64,000 nucleotides of DNA from Petrosia ficiformis (Eukaryota > Porifera > Demospongiae > Haplosclerida > Petrosiidae), in NCBI GenBank assembly GCA_947044365.1, contig OX345636.1, forward strand, positions 24,709,466 through 24,773,465, in the 5' to 3' direction. The translations under genes and the position numbers were made by a program. The notes under the pieces are model-generated. The model was given only the letters and a program-made list of their open reading frames with translations. It searched no databases and had not been told where the DNA came from. Shown piece by piece: positions 10,501-21,095 of the stretch; positions within the stretch are counted from its first letter, which is position 1, and each line of letters begins with the position of its first letter.

Positions 10501-11890
10501 ATAAATAGTAAAGGAAAGGGATTGGAAACAATGTTCGCGGACAATGAATGCGAGTTATGGCCGTATTAAATCTATAAAATAGACTAATAGTATAAATTGG
10601 AATATTGGCAATTAGAATACTTGTACATAAACCATGTGGGGAATAGTTCAAGAAGAATAGAGGAAATAATAGGTAAGGAATAACTTATAAATTATATAGA
10701 ATTAATAAAATATTACAATATTCCCTCAGGAATTTAATTGCTGCAATTTAGCACGAAGACTTTTAGATCTTTGATCTCGATAGCTTAAAATTCTCCATCC
10801 ATCTGAAAACAAATGCGAATCCACGGAGTGTAATATGCAAACGTAAAATTTCTGTTAGTAGATCATCCTGGACATTTTCATATACTTCACTCTTAACAAG
10901 TTCTGTTGTTGAGCATACAATATAACAGGTTAGAATTATATCTGTTTTGCTTTTTATTTGTATTATATTTTGAATGTCTATTCCTTTGTATGTTTTGCCT
11001 GTTTAAAGATCGATTTTGCCACTACTTCTAATTTGTGGAGAAAAACATAGAAGTCGTTCATACAATGTACTAATTCTCCCCGGTCAATAAGCTTTACCCA
11101 CATTTCTGGATCCAGATTGGCAGATTCCTCTAGATCATTATCACATTCTTTATGTTCGATAAAGTCTACAAGGGTGAATATCATTTCCTCCTTAAATACA
11201 AATTTACTGTCTGTGTGTCATAGCTCTAATAATATAACCACCTACATACCATAGGGCACTCTCTTTGTCAGCGGATAATGTCTGTGATGTTATTTCTTCA
11301 ATTTTTGTTTGAGAGGATAATCTGTCTTCCAATATTGTTGAAACATTGTGTATGTGATATAGAATGACAAGATAGCAGATCCATCAACGCAAGTTTTACT
11401 ATAAAAACTTTTCCAAAATTTCAAGTATTGACCTGATGTGATGTAATTATGAAACCGTACCCAGATTTTTTCTCTTTCAAGCTTGCTCATTTTATGATTG
11501 GACGTAATCAAACGTCAGAACAAGTTATTGAAGTATTGTTATAATTTTCTATACATGGACGATTTGCTTCGATGGAACACCAATTTGGAAGATGTGTTGC
11601 TGTTTCAAGAGCACATTTAGATTCAGCAGTTGGTAGTGTGAAGTTATCTGTGTATTTCAAATTTATAACAGTAATGAATATATACATGATGTGTATTATG
11701 TTTACTTTTAATTGGTAGTAGTATCACAGGATCAATTGGTGGTGGATTTGGTTTTTGGGAACAACGTCTACGCTTTGGAAGTGGCTCTGAATTACTATCA
11801 ATCACTGATAACCCTCAGTCTTTGGAAGGCATCTTGCCCTATGTAAACACTGTGATGAGACCATATCTGGATCTACTGAAGTTTCAACTA
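10500..11890 (-). repeat. Dispersed repeat R1, copy a (inverted copy at 42.2-43.5 kb)
   Basis: The minus strand of this block matches the plus strand of 42,178-43,500 over most of its length with scattered substitutions and small indels. Matched landmarks: the GGATGGAGAATTTTAAGC area (10,780-10,800 / 43,210-43,235), the peptide FYVFLHKLEVVAKSIFKQAK (10,990-11,060 / 42,960-43,025), the peptide KIW.(R/Q)FHNYITS (11,430-11,480 / 42,610-42,650), and GGTGTTCCATCGAAGC (about 11,570 / 42,510). It is probably a transposon whose ends were not resolved. Confidence 0.8.
10978..11511 (-). pseudogene. Unrecognised repeat-encoded protein (R1 copy a)
   Basis: Two minus-strand open pieces (11,511-11,290 and 11,184-10,978) are conserved at the protein level in the second R1 copy at 42.5-43.0 kb. 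That indicates they were once coding. The first contains HKMSKLEREKIWVRFHNYIT, then TCVDGSAILSFYITYTMFQQ; the second contains WVKLIDRGELVHCMNDFYVF, then LHKLEVVAKSIFKQAKH. The LIDRGEL/LIDRGGL stretch is reminiscent of C-terminal regions of uncharacterised transposon proteins in cnidarians and sponges, but I cannot name the family. Frameshifts separate the pieces. Confidence 0.45.
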
Positions 11891-12168
11891 ATTAGATGAA
11901 GCCATACTATATTACATGATATATACTACAGTGTATATAGATCTATATGCACTAATATAATTGGCAGAGAAATTTTGGGTGGTTGGCATGACTACCAGTG
12001 TACAGTCATTTAGCATTTGACCAATCTAACTCCTCCCAAACTGTTTGTATTAGTAGTAGGGCGAGTGTAATACTCTTAATTAATAAACAAATCTGCAAAA
12101 AACAAATTACCTCAAAAAAAAATCTATCTTGAAAAAAAAATGAAGCTCGAGTTTTTTTAATTAAATAT
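11891..12168. other. Spacer
   Basis: AT-rich, with A-runs near 12,113-12,141; no gene seen. It would contain the 3' UTR of the minus-strand nuclease-like gene; no clear AATAAA was assigned. Confidence 0.35.
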
Positions 12169-13084
12169 TTATTTTAACTGTTTAATAAGGGTTCTAATTC
12201 CTGTACATATCTCAGAGATTGTTGGTTTACTATACATGTAGTAGTTTTTAACTGTCATTGGCAAACGCAAATCTAGGACAAACACGTGCCATGTGTTCCT
12301 GTCAGACAAAATAGCTAACATAGACTGATACGGATACGGAAAACTGGACTTGGTATCCTCCTTCCGAGCATAGTACACCTCTAAAAAGAGCTGTGCAAGC
12401 TCTTTATCTAAATAGCCAATACCTTCACTAATAACTGGTTTAAGCTCGATGACAACGACAGTTCGTTGGTTAATTAATCGTATGATGACGTAATCAGTTT
12501 TCTTGTTTTTTCGGGCATCTTCTATGACCTCCTTGACAATCGAAAAAATCTTTATACAGTAGGTATTATCAGAGGGTGATTGCAAGTGGTTGACTATGTG
12601 GGCAAGAATATTACCACATATTAGAACGGTAAATGCTTCGTTTTGCACTAGAAGTCTTCTTTTAATGATGTGATTTACACTTGTAAATTCTTTCACATCC
12701 TCGGTAGTACATATGGAGTGGAGGAGGAGGAGGAGGAGGAGGAGGAGGAGGAAGGAGGCTCTTCGGCTTGCAGCATTACCATTGTTATAAACTTTTGTAC
12801 AATTCCTCTGCTAAATAATTCACTCCATTTGACAGAGGATGGATTTAAGTCTATCTCCATTTTCTTCCTTTTTGGGAGAGGTGAATATTTTGTTAATTTC
12901 TCAATCTGCTTATCGATAGTTTCGAGTTCCTTTTCTAAATTATTGTGTTCCTTTTCTTTCTTTTCTCTACTTTCCAGTAAAGACTGCAGAGTTTCCTAAA
13001 AGAAAAAATGTTTAATGAACAATCATAGTTTATTCCTAATCCCATTTAATTACATACTTCTTGTTCGTCCTCCGAACTGCTCAT
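12169..13084 (-). CDS. Three-exon gene: coiled coil plus PD-(D/E)XK nuclease-like domain
   Basis: Proposed minus-strand exons are 13,084-13,058 (ATG AGC AGT...; MSSSEDEQE, donor GTATGT), 12,995-12,780 (acceptor TTTTAG; donor GTAATG) and 12,699-12,169 (stop TAA). Introns are 62 and 80 bp and every junction is phase 0, giving 257 aa. Exon 2 encodes a charged coiled coil (LLESREKKEKEHNNLEKELE) and a basic KRKK patch. Exon 3 has helices with conserved-looking NEAFTVLICGNILAHIVNHL, then KKTDYVIIRL...VVVIELKP, and downstream AQLFLEVYYA. D...ExK with flanking strands and helices is the PD-(D/E)XK nuclease pattern (inferred, not confirmed). Exon 3 has no ATG of its own, which supports splicing. It is uninterrupted, unlike the neighbouring transposons. 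The start could lie upstream, because an in-frame exon at 13,412-13,331 would join FALLVN before MSSS. Specific function unknown. Confidence 0.6.
12721..12753 (+). repeat. (GGA)n microsatellite inside intron 2 of the nuclease-like gene
   Basis: About 33 bp of GAG repeats on plus; on the gene strand this is (CCT)n, lying 20-50 nt before the proposed acceptor at 12,700. It gives open frames of Glu, Ser or Leu runs that should not be taken as protein. Confidence 0.85.
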
Positions 13085-13157
13085 GTTAACAAGTAAAGCA
13101 AACTGAAAAGAAACAAACCATCAGTATTGTTAGTTATATTGCCAAACAAAGTAAAGC

Positions 13158-13160
<3 letters not shown>

Positions 13161-13245
<85 letters not shown>
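13161..13245 (+). repeat. (GA)n microsatellite
   Basis: About 85 bp of uninterrupted GA. Two shorter GA tracts follow at about 13,424-13,445 and 13,563-13,577 within a locally duplicated segment of about 120 bp (13,440-13,530 versus 13,565-13,640). Confidence 0.95.
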
Positions 13246-13248
<3 letters not shown>

Positions 13249-13330
13249 CATATGTACATCAATCTACATACACACACAAATACAGAGATTACATACAACA
13301 TTACATGTATGTGTATACATGTATATTTAC

Positions 13331-13412
13331 CTCTTCTCCAGCTATTAATTTTGTTGAAGGTACAAATATTTTGATTCCAGTCAGTTTTATAACTTTAACA
13401 TTCACAATACCA
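13331..13412 (-). other. Candidate upstream exon of the nuclease-like gene
   Basis: Minus-strand 82-nt segment bounded by TATATTCTAG acceptor and GTAAATAT donor. It is open in one frame, reading GIVNVKVIKLTGIKIFVPST then KLIAGEE. Spliced in phase 0 to 13,102-13,058 (acceptor TTTCTTTTCAG) it reads on into FALLVNMSSSEDEQE. It lacks an ATG, so a further 5' exon would be needed; it may instead be 5' UTR. The 228-bp intron between carries the long (GA)n tract. Confidence 0.4.
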
Positions 13413-13740
13413 CTAGAATATAAGAGAGAGAGAGAGAGAGAGAGATAGTAAAACAGACTATGATATGCATATACAAGAAAATTAGAAAACAAATTAGAAA
13501 CCAAAAAATAGCTATAAAGTAACTATGAGAGGATATACTGTTGTAGAGATACCCACTAACGATAGAGAGAGAGAGAGTGATTATGATACGCATGCATAAG
13601 ACAATTGGAAAACTGAGGATTCTATACAGTAACTATAACACACAAGGAACTAACCAAAGTCTTCAGAGAGACTGCTCAGACTGGTAGTGCTTGAGAGATT
13701 CAGAAAGAGACGACCTTTTCAATAACAACGCACGACATAC

Positions 13741-13796
13741 ACCTCTTTATATGTCAACGTGCAACGGAAGTATCATCATGTGAGTAATTGACCAAT
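13741..13796 (-). promoter_or_regulatory. Candidate core promoter of the nuclease-like gene
   Basis: On the minus strand CATATAAAGAGG (13,753-13,742) resembles a TATA box. ACTTCCG (about 13,771-13,765) resembles an ETS site and CTCATTGGTCAAT (about 13,799-13,787) contains an inverted CCAAT box. A possible non-coding first exon would end at a GTTAGT donor at 13,654. Spacing is plausible; no experimental support. Confidence 0.35.
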
Positions 13797-14604
13797 GAGA
13801 TATATGTACACAGCTCTATCACACCTTATTTAATTAATTAATATTTATTATTATTATTTATTTTTTGGATTTAATTAATAAGATTAATTATAGACAATGC
13901 TACAGCCTTATATATTATATCTTATACCCATACATGGCCAAGTAGATCACTACATTGAATCTTTATAATTGCACACAATTCGCAATTTTTATATTGATAA
14001 TTTGGTCAAAGAATGTCCTATCAGGCACACCACATTGACATATAAAATTGCAGCTGGCCTGAATTTTTAAATGGCTAGTAGGAGTTGCTAGGTGTGAGGG
14101 TTTAAATTAGTATTGAAATGATACTAATGATATTCACATAGTATCCATCAAATTTCATGCAATCAGATGTGTTATAACTTTGTAAGGGCAACTGTGGACA
14201 ATCTGAATTATATGTACACTGATCAGATTGTTTCGACCTATTGGGTCTCATCAGCACAGTGTATCCCAAATTCACAATACATTGTGCAGAATGATGCAAA
14301 ATGTATGTTATAATTATAATAATTATTATGAAAAGTTTCTATGTAGTACCATGTCTAGTACCTCCAAAGGTACTGGTAATAGATACTACTAGAGCTTTCA
14401 GAATTGGACTGAAAAACTGAAATACTTACTCTATGTTTCAGATGAGTCAGAAGAGATATAACTTTACCATTTCTAGTACAGTCAGCACCTCCAGATTTTA
14501 AGTAGAATGTGCTATAGTAAATGCAGGTAGACAACATACATACAACACATGTATATACATACATAATTATACATATGTGACAGTTATTTTCATTATAATA
14601 TATA
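13797..14604. other. No gene recognised
   Basis: AT-rich sequence with only short chance open frames on the minus strand (14,102-14,299 and 14,355-14,729). Confidence 0.45.
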
Positions 14605-14845
14605 TACAAGAATAATAAAAACATTTTTAATAAAAATGGCAAATGATGTAGGGACGTCAAAACCCAAAAAGCATGCAAACAAGGTTGGGAGGTTAACGTA
14701 GGACCTAAAATTAAACAAACCACTTCCATATAACCCTACATAAGTACTTACACCGCTGTAAAGCAAAATAAAAAGAGCTGTACTTATTTCCATTGTTTTT
14801 CTGAATGGTGGACGATTTGTGAATATTTTATGTAGATTGTTATGA
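14605..14845. repeat. Dispersed repeat R3, copy a (partner at 45.75 kb)
   Basis: Shares TACAAGAATAATAAAAACAT, AGATGTAGGG-like, AAACCACTTCCATATAACCC (inverted inside the partner), AAGAGCTGTACTTAT and TTTCTGAATGGTG with 45,748-45,912. The 88-codon minus-strand open frame here is repeat sequence, not a supported gene. Confidence 0.6.
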
Positions 14846-16649
14846 GGCTTGATCATCATTGCGTTGTATGTTATAATTATACAAATACGTACATGTACAT
14901 GTATGCAATGGAACCTTCACACCATTGGGACCAAGTAATCATAATTATAGAGGTTGTCCTCATTTCAGGGGTGAAGTTGTATAATAAAGGACGTCTAAAT
15001 GTCATTAATACGGGTGTGTACTTATTCCAGAGAGTCCTGAATAGAGAGGTTCTACTATATACTTTATGCCGTGAAAATTACAGGAAGGAAAAATTTAGCG
15101 AATTTGGTAAAAAATAATACTGTTCAGGGATCAAAAATCGACATACACAAAAAAGAACAAGAAGGATAATTATATGAAATTGGTGCAGGTAAGATGATCA
15201 GTTAAACACATTTCTGAGGTCATGGTGAACATCAAGTATTAATGAGGAGACTTGATTGCTTCCTACACATAATACATGTATGTATATGTAAAAAGATACA
15301 CTTACATGTTTATTGTCTCTGTTACATATAATTGCAGAAACATCACCCTATAAAAGCGTAAACTTGTAAATGTAAATACATGTATGTAGATAAAGTACAT
15401 GTACAGATTTGATAACTTGTTTGTAACAGCTCATATCACACAAAAGCTCTTTGTTTTTTGAATATTCCAGGTCAGTAATTCTGATGAGTACACTTAAATT
15501 CAGACTTGCAAAGGAAGTTTCGTGTTATTGTTGTCTGTTCTGTTCTCTGCAAGCCGAGAAAGACAGTAATATTCCAAAATTCGGAAGATTAATTATGTTG
15601 CAAATAAGAAATACTAGATAATGCAACAACAAACAAGCAAAAAGAAAGGTATGGCTCAGTGTAAACAAATGCAGTCATGGGCATGTGTTGGGCTTACTAT
15701 ACTGAATAGCCAATAATTATCTCTTAAACTAGTGGTCATATACCCCACCAGTGAACACTGCAGAATTATATTCTATGGCAATACTTCTTTTGTGAATGAT
15801 TTCCACATGAATGCAATGGTGCAAGAATTTGAAATACATTACGTACACCCTGTCCATGAAAGAATATGTTTGCGATTTCACCATATTGTTCTCCGTTAGC
15901 TAACTACATGTATTTAGCAACGACCATGACCTTCTGTAATCCATATGATTTGCTTCGGCCTTGTTTTTCAATATCACTTGTTCAATCATTCCCTCTCCCC
16001 CCCCCCATGATGGAATGTACAAATGTAGGTACTCTGCAAGAATGTATACATGTGTGTGTATGTGTACCTCTTTCTTTTCCTTAGTTGTTCCTGAATTATT
16101 CTAAATAAAAAAAGTTTATTATTAATTATAGCATAAAATATCAACTTGGCATGGTAGTTTCAGTTGTTTCACAAAGGGGTGTGTCATAAGTAATACAATT
16201 CCTGAAAGGCATTAGGTATCGTGCTTAATTGAATTGCATTTTATAGAGCATTTGTTTAAACGATGTCCAACCAGCACGAGTAAAAATTCACACAATCAAA
16301 ATTACATTTAGCAGTTTTTCAAGTTTATTTCTTTGTGAGTTATGGTTACAAGAAACAGCATATTCTATACTACTACAGCATGTGTTTTATTCTTTATACC
16401 TCCAACTATACAGAAGAATCTGGAACAAGAAGGGTTGCATAGTAGCCAGATAGGAATGTATAAGTCTCTCTGCAAGTTTATTGAAAATGGTTGCATAACT
16501 AGGAGGATCAGGCCATCCGTTAAAGATGACAGATGAAGTAAGAGGATTTTGAAGCCCAGGATTATGAAACGTTCGCCTATACCAAATACATGTACATTCA
16601 TTAAATACTTACTGCTAATGGAAAGTTAACATTTTTGTGTCACATAGTG
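14846..16649. other. No gene recognised; ACATGTA-rich
   Basis: About 1.8 kb with only short unsupported open frames and several TACATGTA motifs. A short C-run occurs at about 16,000. Confidence 0.45.
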
Positions 16650-16956
16650 TGTGCATATATATTATATATTATATAAATATACATGTAATATATTACATCA
16701 CTCATGACACATAGACATACATGTTTATCTGCTGATTTTGAAATCTCTTTCACAGTTTCTTCCTGTAAGAATAAAGCGACTTTGTATAAAATACTTAAAT
16801 AAATAACGTATTTATGAGTATCACAGTAGGGATACATATACATGTAGATGGATAAAGAGATGTGACGTACATGTAGTCTTTGTTTAGTAAAATTTCGACA
16901 TCAGTAGTTTTTATGGCCCGTAGGGCCATCCCTATAATTGCTTTCCACAGGGTTTA

Positions 16957-16994
<38 letters not shown>

Positions 16995-17495
16995 TTGTGT
17001 CACTTGCGCGACTATGCGTTGTATACGTAGTTAAGGAAGTTGCGTCATTCCCGGGGGCTCGGTCAATTAATGGGCGTGGCACTTAAAAGAACGCGCGTTT
17101 GAGCTACAGACCAGCCAGGAAGATTCAGAAAGGATGTAAAACTGCTAATAACTGTTGTATATAGCAGAGAAAGAAGCTTTAACAAGTAAGTATGATACGT
17201 TGTTGAGTTTCAGACGCGAGGAAGTCATCATTTAGAACCTTGAAGGAGTACCTCAGTCAGTTCATCAGACACCTGTGTATTTAGACTGCAATTAGGCTTA
17301 CACTTACGTCTTCAGGCCCCAGGAGTACACAGAAAGGTACAGACACTAGTGCCATCAGCAATGCTTAATACATAGTCACCACAAAGCAAATATAGGGATG
17401 TTTTTTTCTCTATATACACTTGTTTACTTTACTAAAGGCCTACTAATTACCATGCCACTGTGGTCAGGGTTCACTGCAGCCTGAAAGTCTGGAAA
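16650..17495 (+). repeat. Duplicated segment containing Helentron-like copy 1 (partner 23,440-24,205)
   Basis: Similarity to 23,440-24,205 extends beyond the transposon-like core on both sides. Upstream: ACACATAGACATACATGTTT, CTTCCTGTAAGAATAAAG and GTATTTATGAGTATCACAGT. Downstream: AAAGGCCTACTAATTACCAT then GCCACTGTGG and GGTTCACTGCAGCCTGAAAG. The two loci therefore descend from a duplication of element plus flanks, or the element is longer than its common core. Confidence 0.75.
16908..17426 (+). mobile_element. Helentron-like non-autonomous element, copy 1
   Basis: It opens with hairpin ATGGCCCGTAGGGCCAT (16,913-16,929), then CCCTATAATTGCTTTCC. A (TA)n stretch follows, then the family core (GCGTTGTATACGTAGTTAAG, GGTCAATTAATGGGCGTGGC). 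It closes with AAAGCAAATATAGGG (about 17,384-17,397) and CTCTATATACACTTGTTTA. The 5' CCCTAT.ATTGCTTT and 3' AAAGCAA.TATAGGG are inverted repeats. No open reading frame; a derivative dependent on an autonomous copy (see 37.4-38.9 kb). Confidence 0.7.
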
Positions 17496-17560
17496 CATGT
17501 GCATGTTGAATAGCACAATATTATATATGGAAATCCAACTCTATTTTATGTATATATATA

Positions 17561-17724
17561 CAGTGGTGTGGAAACAGCCAGTCATGCAGGACTTTGTCCG
17601 ATAAATCTAGTGAATGTCCGGTAAATTGAAACAGAGCTTTATACAAAGTATATGGGAAGCAGGACAAGAGTGGTGAAAATAGGTCAAAATGTCCGGTAAT
17701 TGGCTCAATGTTTCCACACTTCTG
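17561..17724. mobile_element. 164-bp MITE in a TA repeat
   Basis: Begins CAGTGGTGTGGAAACA and ends TGTTTCCACACTTCTG, imperfect terminal inverted repeats, and is flanked on both sides by TATATA. An internal motif TGTCCGGTAA occurs twice. It resembles the terminal sequence CAGTGGTGTAGGAAGC of the MITE at 58,168. Confidence 0.65.
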
Positions 17725-18717
17725 TATATACATGTATATATACATATATATATATATATACACAACTACACTAAGACTGTCATGTAACATGCATATTAGC
17801 AGCATTGTATTCTATCATTAAGATAATAATTACTGCCCTATTGTGCCAGATAAATCACTCATCAAACAGTTTAATGTACATGTAGTTCTCACTCAATGTT
17901 CTAAAGTGGCTCAACAAAAGTGGCAACTTGGTTTAGAATGGGTATCCTACAAGGTAGTTGGAAATATAGAATAGCAGTTTTTTATGGCCCGTAGGGCCAT
18001 CCCTATGATTGCTTTCCCACGGGTTCGAACTATATATATATATTTATATGTTTGTGTCACTTACGCGAGTATGCGTTGTATACGTAGTTAAGGAAGTTAC
18101 ATCATTCCTGGGGCTCGGTCAATTAATGGGCGTGGCGCGTAAAAGAACGCGCGCTTAAGCTCTACAGATAAGCAGAAAGAAAGCAGTGTAGCTTACGTAG
18201 AAAATGGAACTAATAGCTAGCTATTCTACCTGAAATATATTCTTAAAGTTCTACAAGGTTCTTTAACCCTTACCGGACCGCTAATTAAATTCATACGCAC
18301 ACCCACAACATTACGTAATCTCTCCTAAGAGACAGCAATTTTTGGGAAGAAACGGTAAGTTTTTCGAATTGTCCCTAACGTCCAACGATGAGATATATAC
18401 CGCTTCATTTGTACTCGCAATATGAAAGTGAGGAATGGAAGGTAAGTTTTTATAGCTGAATCGTCAAATCTACTACGTGGAGCTTCTGTTCAAGTGTGAG
18501 AATCACGCAATGGACGTTACTATAAGGAAACACTGTAAGGTTCTCTGTCAATATATATATGTATAATATGCATACATATTATAATTATATAATTGTAAAA
18601 TAATATATAGTAAGTTGTATGTGTGCCTGTATATATATATATATGTAAATATTAGAAAAGAAAGAAAGGTGTGGTAGGAATGATATCACTATTATATATA
18701 GATATAATATGGAAATA

Positions 18718-20802
18718 TTATGATATAGACTTGAAGTTTTTCTTTGTGTGATAGGTGCGAAAACAGTCGGTAAGGCAAACAGCTGGATCATCACTGCAAG
18801 TCTTGCAGTGATATTGAGTGAGATGTCTTTGACCACCACCATTCCTGTCGCTGCATACAACACAGTCTGTGCGTTTCTCATCCTTGCGCAGGAAGTGCTG
18901 ACCAAGTTGAAGACGTTCGATAGAGGGTGGTGCTCGCATTCCTGAATTGACACTAGAGACTCTACGCAATGGCTCAGTCAGACTATCGATAAGAGCACGG
19001 GGGTATCCAAGGTGAGTGATTTGTTGTTTCCCCTGTTTAGCACACTGCTCCTTGTGGATGACATAGGAATTTACTACACCTACTTCTAATAACCAAAAAA
19101 AACTTTTCTCCACCACTTCACGGACTTATGGAGAAAACTGTAGTAGCTACAGAGTTGATCTAACTTGTCGACTCCCAACATGTATTTGTTGTAGTCTACA
19201 ACAACCACAGGTTTTTCTTTGGGCTGGGTGGTAAACCTGTAAAAGGTATGTGTATATAAAACCATATTGGTGTTGTAATTTTTTATGTACGTGTAGGTTA
19301 GTTGTCATGCTCACCTCGTCTGAATCTGGGTTATTTCAGCTGAATGTTTGGAGGAAAGCATCAAAACTTTCCTCTTGTCGAACCATGACAAGGCTAGCAA
19401 ATCGTCACAGCGAAAAGCCTCCACTGTACCCCTGGGGTGTTTTTGTTTTGATTTGAAACCTAGTGGCAGACCTTTTCGATTGGATTGCACAGTTCCTAAA
19501 GGTACATAAAATACATACTATTTGTACAAGGTAATGGGTGCGGTTTAGTGTAATACCTGTTATAGTGATCCTTTTTTTTTTAGTTCGGTCGCCAATAAAG
19601 GACTGGAGTAAAATCTGTCTACATAAAGATCGTAACCCTTGTCATGAAGTCCTTCAATAAGAGTAAGAACTACCCTTACTGTGTGGGGCAGCTCCGGTCT
19701 AATGAGTTGTGTCTCTCTACCAAAGTAAATGCATAAATTATGCATATACCCAGAGACACTGTCAGCCAGTACAAAGGCTTTGATTCCCCATGGATTTGGC
19801 TTCCCTTTGAGGTATTGAAGGAACCCAACCCTACCCTTGAAAGAAATGACTGACTCATCCACTGCTACATGTTGGCCTGGTGTATACGCTGCCTGAAATG
19901 ATGGGCAAAGAAGGTCAAGGAGAGGCTGGATCTTTTGGCGTCTGACAGTACTATCAATATCTCCTGCATGCAGTGTACCGAATATCTGAAAGAATCTGTT
20001 TCGGGAGAATACCTTTCTGAAGAATGGGAGTTCTGTGGTGGAGTTTTTGGACCAGTAATCCTTCAGGTTTGGGAGCTGTATTATCCCATATTCAGGATCA
20101 CACCAACAAATCCCTTCATCTCGTCAACTGTAACATCCTTCCAGTTGCTATACAATGACCGTGGATTCACCTACAAAATTTGACAGTTACACTAAAGTTT
20201 TGTTGGCTTTATTCCTAGTTTCCTACTAACCTGCAGCATAGCACCAATTTTGTTGGCAGCATACTCATTTGTGTTGTCAACTAAGAACTGCCAGACCTCG
20301 TGACTAAAAAACAGTGAGAAACACTCCTCTGGTGTCTGACAAGAGCCACCTACATTGCTTCCAGGTGTCTCACGAAATATAGTGTGGGTTGGAGCTGTAT
20401 CATCTGCAAACACAGAATAATAACTATTTTACTAAGGAACAGTCTTTTACTTACCTGTACCAACTGCTGTCCAGTTGTAAGTCTTTGCCAATTCTTGATT
20501 GCCTCTACCAGTAGCTGTCCTTGCACCCTTACCTCTACCTCTACCTCTTCCACTGGTACTATTTCCCCTACCTCTACTTCTCCATTGTCCCAAGGCACTT
20601 TTTCCACTTGTTGTTGCACCTCCATCACCATTTGCCTCATCAATTTCACTTTCACTACTATCATCTTCATCATTTTCGAACTCATCGATCAAGTCATCAC
20701 TTATATCTCCTGTTGCCTCATCGTCACTACTATCACTGTCATTTCCAACTTCGATATCATTTCAAGGACTTGCTCTACAGTTATTCTGCTGATTCCAGCC
20801 AT
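18718..20802 (-). pseudogene. piggyBac transposase, five exons, several frameshifts
   Basis: Minus-strand exons: 20,802-20,455 (acidic N-terminus, donor GTAAGT), 20,403-20,231 (WQFLVDNTNEYA), 20,170-19,557 (SRNRFFQIFGTLHAGD; VAVDESVISFKGR with catalytic Asp; YDLYVDRFYSSPLLATELKK with the second Asp), 19,496-19,315 (GTVQSNRKGLPLGFKSKQ; LSWFDKRKVLMLSS) and 19,236-18,718. The last exon carries DYNKYMLGVDKLDQL with the third Asp, SVKWWRKVF and a Cys-rich tail CVVCSDRN...CKTC. Introns are about 50-80 bp with GT-AG ends. Frameshifts lie near 20,755, near 20,084, in the A-run at about 19,575 and in the T-run at about 19,100, mostly at homopolymers. It is recently inactivated, or it contains assembly errors. 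Confidence 0.85.
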
Positions 20803-20992
20803 ACTATTATCTTATATTTCTGTGTAATTTGTTCTGTATACAGCTGTATATAATTTGTAATAGCGCGTTTATTTTTATCGCTTCGTGTTTATAAATTTAT
20901 TGTTTTCATTGGGAGGGGTTCTAAATAGTCATATAAACGAAGGAGGAGTTTAGATTGGCAAAGAAATGGAGGTGAGTAATTACTGTATGTTA

Positions 20993-21095
20993 TGTCACGA
21001 ATTCGTGACAACGGTCTTATTTATAGAAACGTACATGTCACGAATTCGTGACAATGGTCCAGGTGCAATGTTCCATGTGTCACGAATTCGTGACA
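20993..21095. repeat. Three 18-bp palindromes at the piggyBac right end
   Basis: TGTCACGAATTCGTGACA occurs perfectly at 20,993-21,010, 21,036-21,053 and 21,078-21,095. Each is followed by AYGGTCY, echoing the terminus GGTCCTGTAAGGG. Centres are 43 and 42 bp apart and the last centre is 23.5 bp from the element end. Likely binding sites for a dimeric protein such as the transposase (inference). Confidence 0.85.

Noticed and set aside
12670..12999. Plus-strand open frame with a Glu run
   Set aside because: Antisense to the nuclease-like gene and driven by the (GGA)n microsatellite.
13159..13374. Open frame beginning with an Arg-Glu run
   Set aside because: A pure (GA)n microsatellite read in frame; no domain and no splice support.
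14593..14859. 88-codon hydrophobic minus-strand frame resembling a membrane protein
   Set aside because: It lies in dispersed repeat R3; the partner copy does not keep the frame.
20384..20853. Three overlapping plus-strand open frames of 97-147 codons
   Set aside because: They are antisense to the acidic/Ser-rich N-terminal exon of the piggyBac transposase; low-complexity complement explains the lack of stops.
20993..21095. CRISPR-like array (three palindromic repeats with about 25-bp spacers)
   Set aside because: The 'spacers' share GGTC sequence, the array lies inside a piggyBac terminus in eukaryotic DNA, and no cas genes are present.
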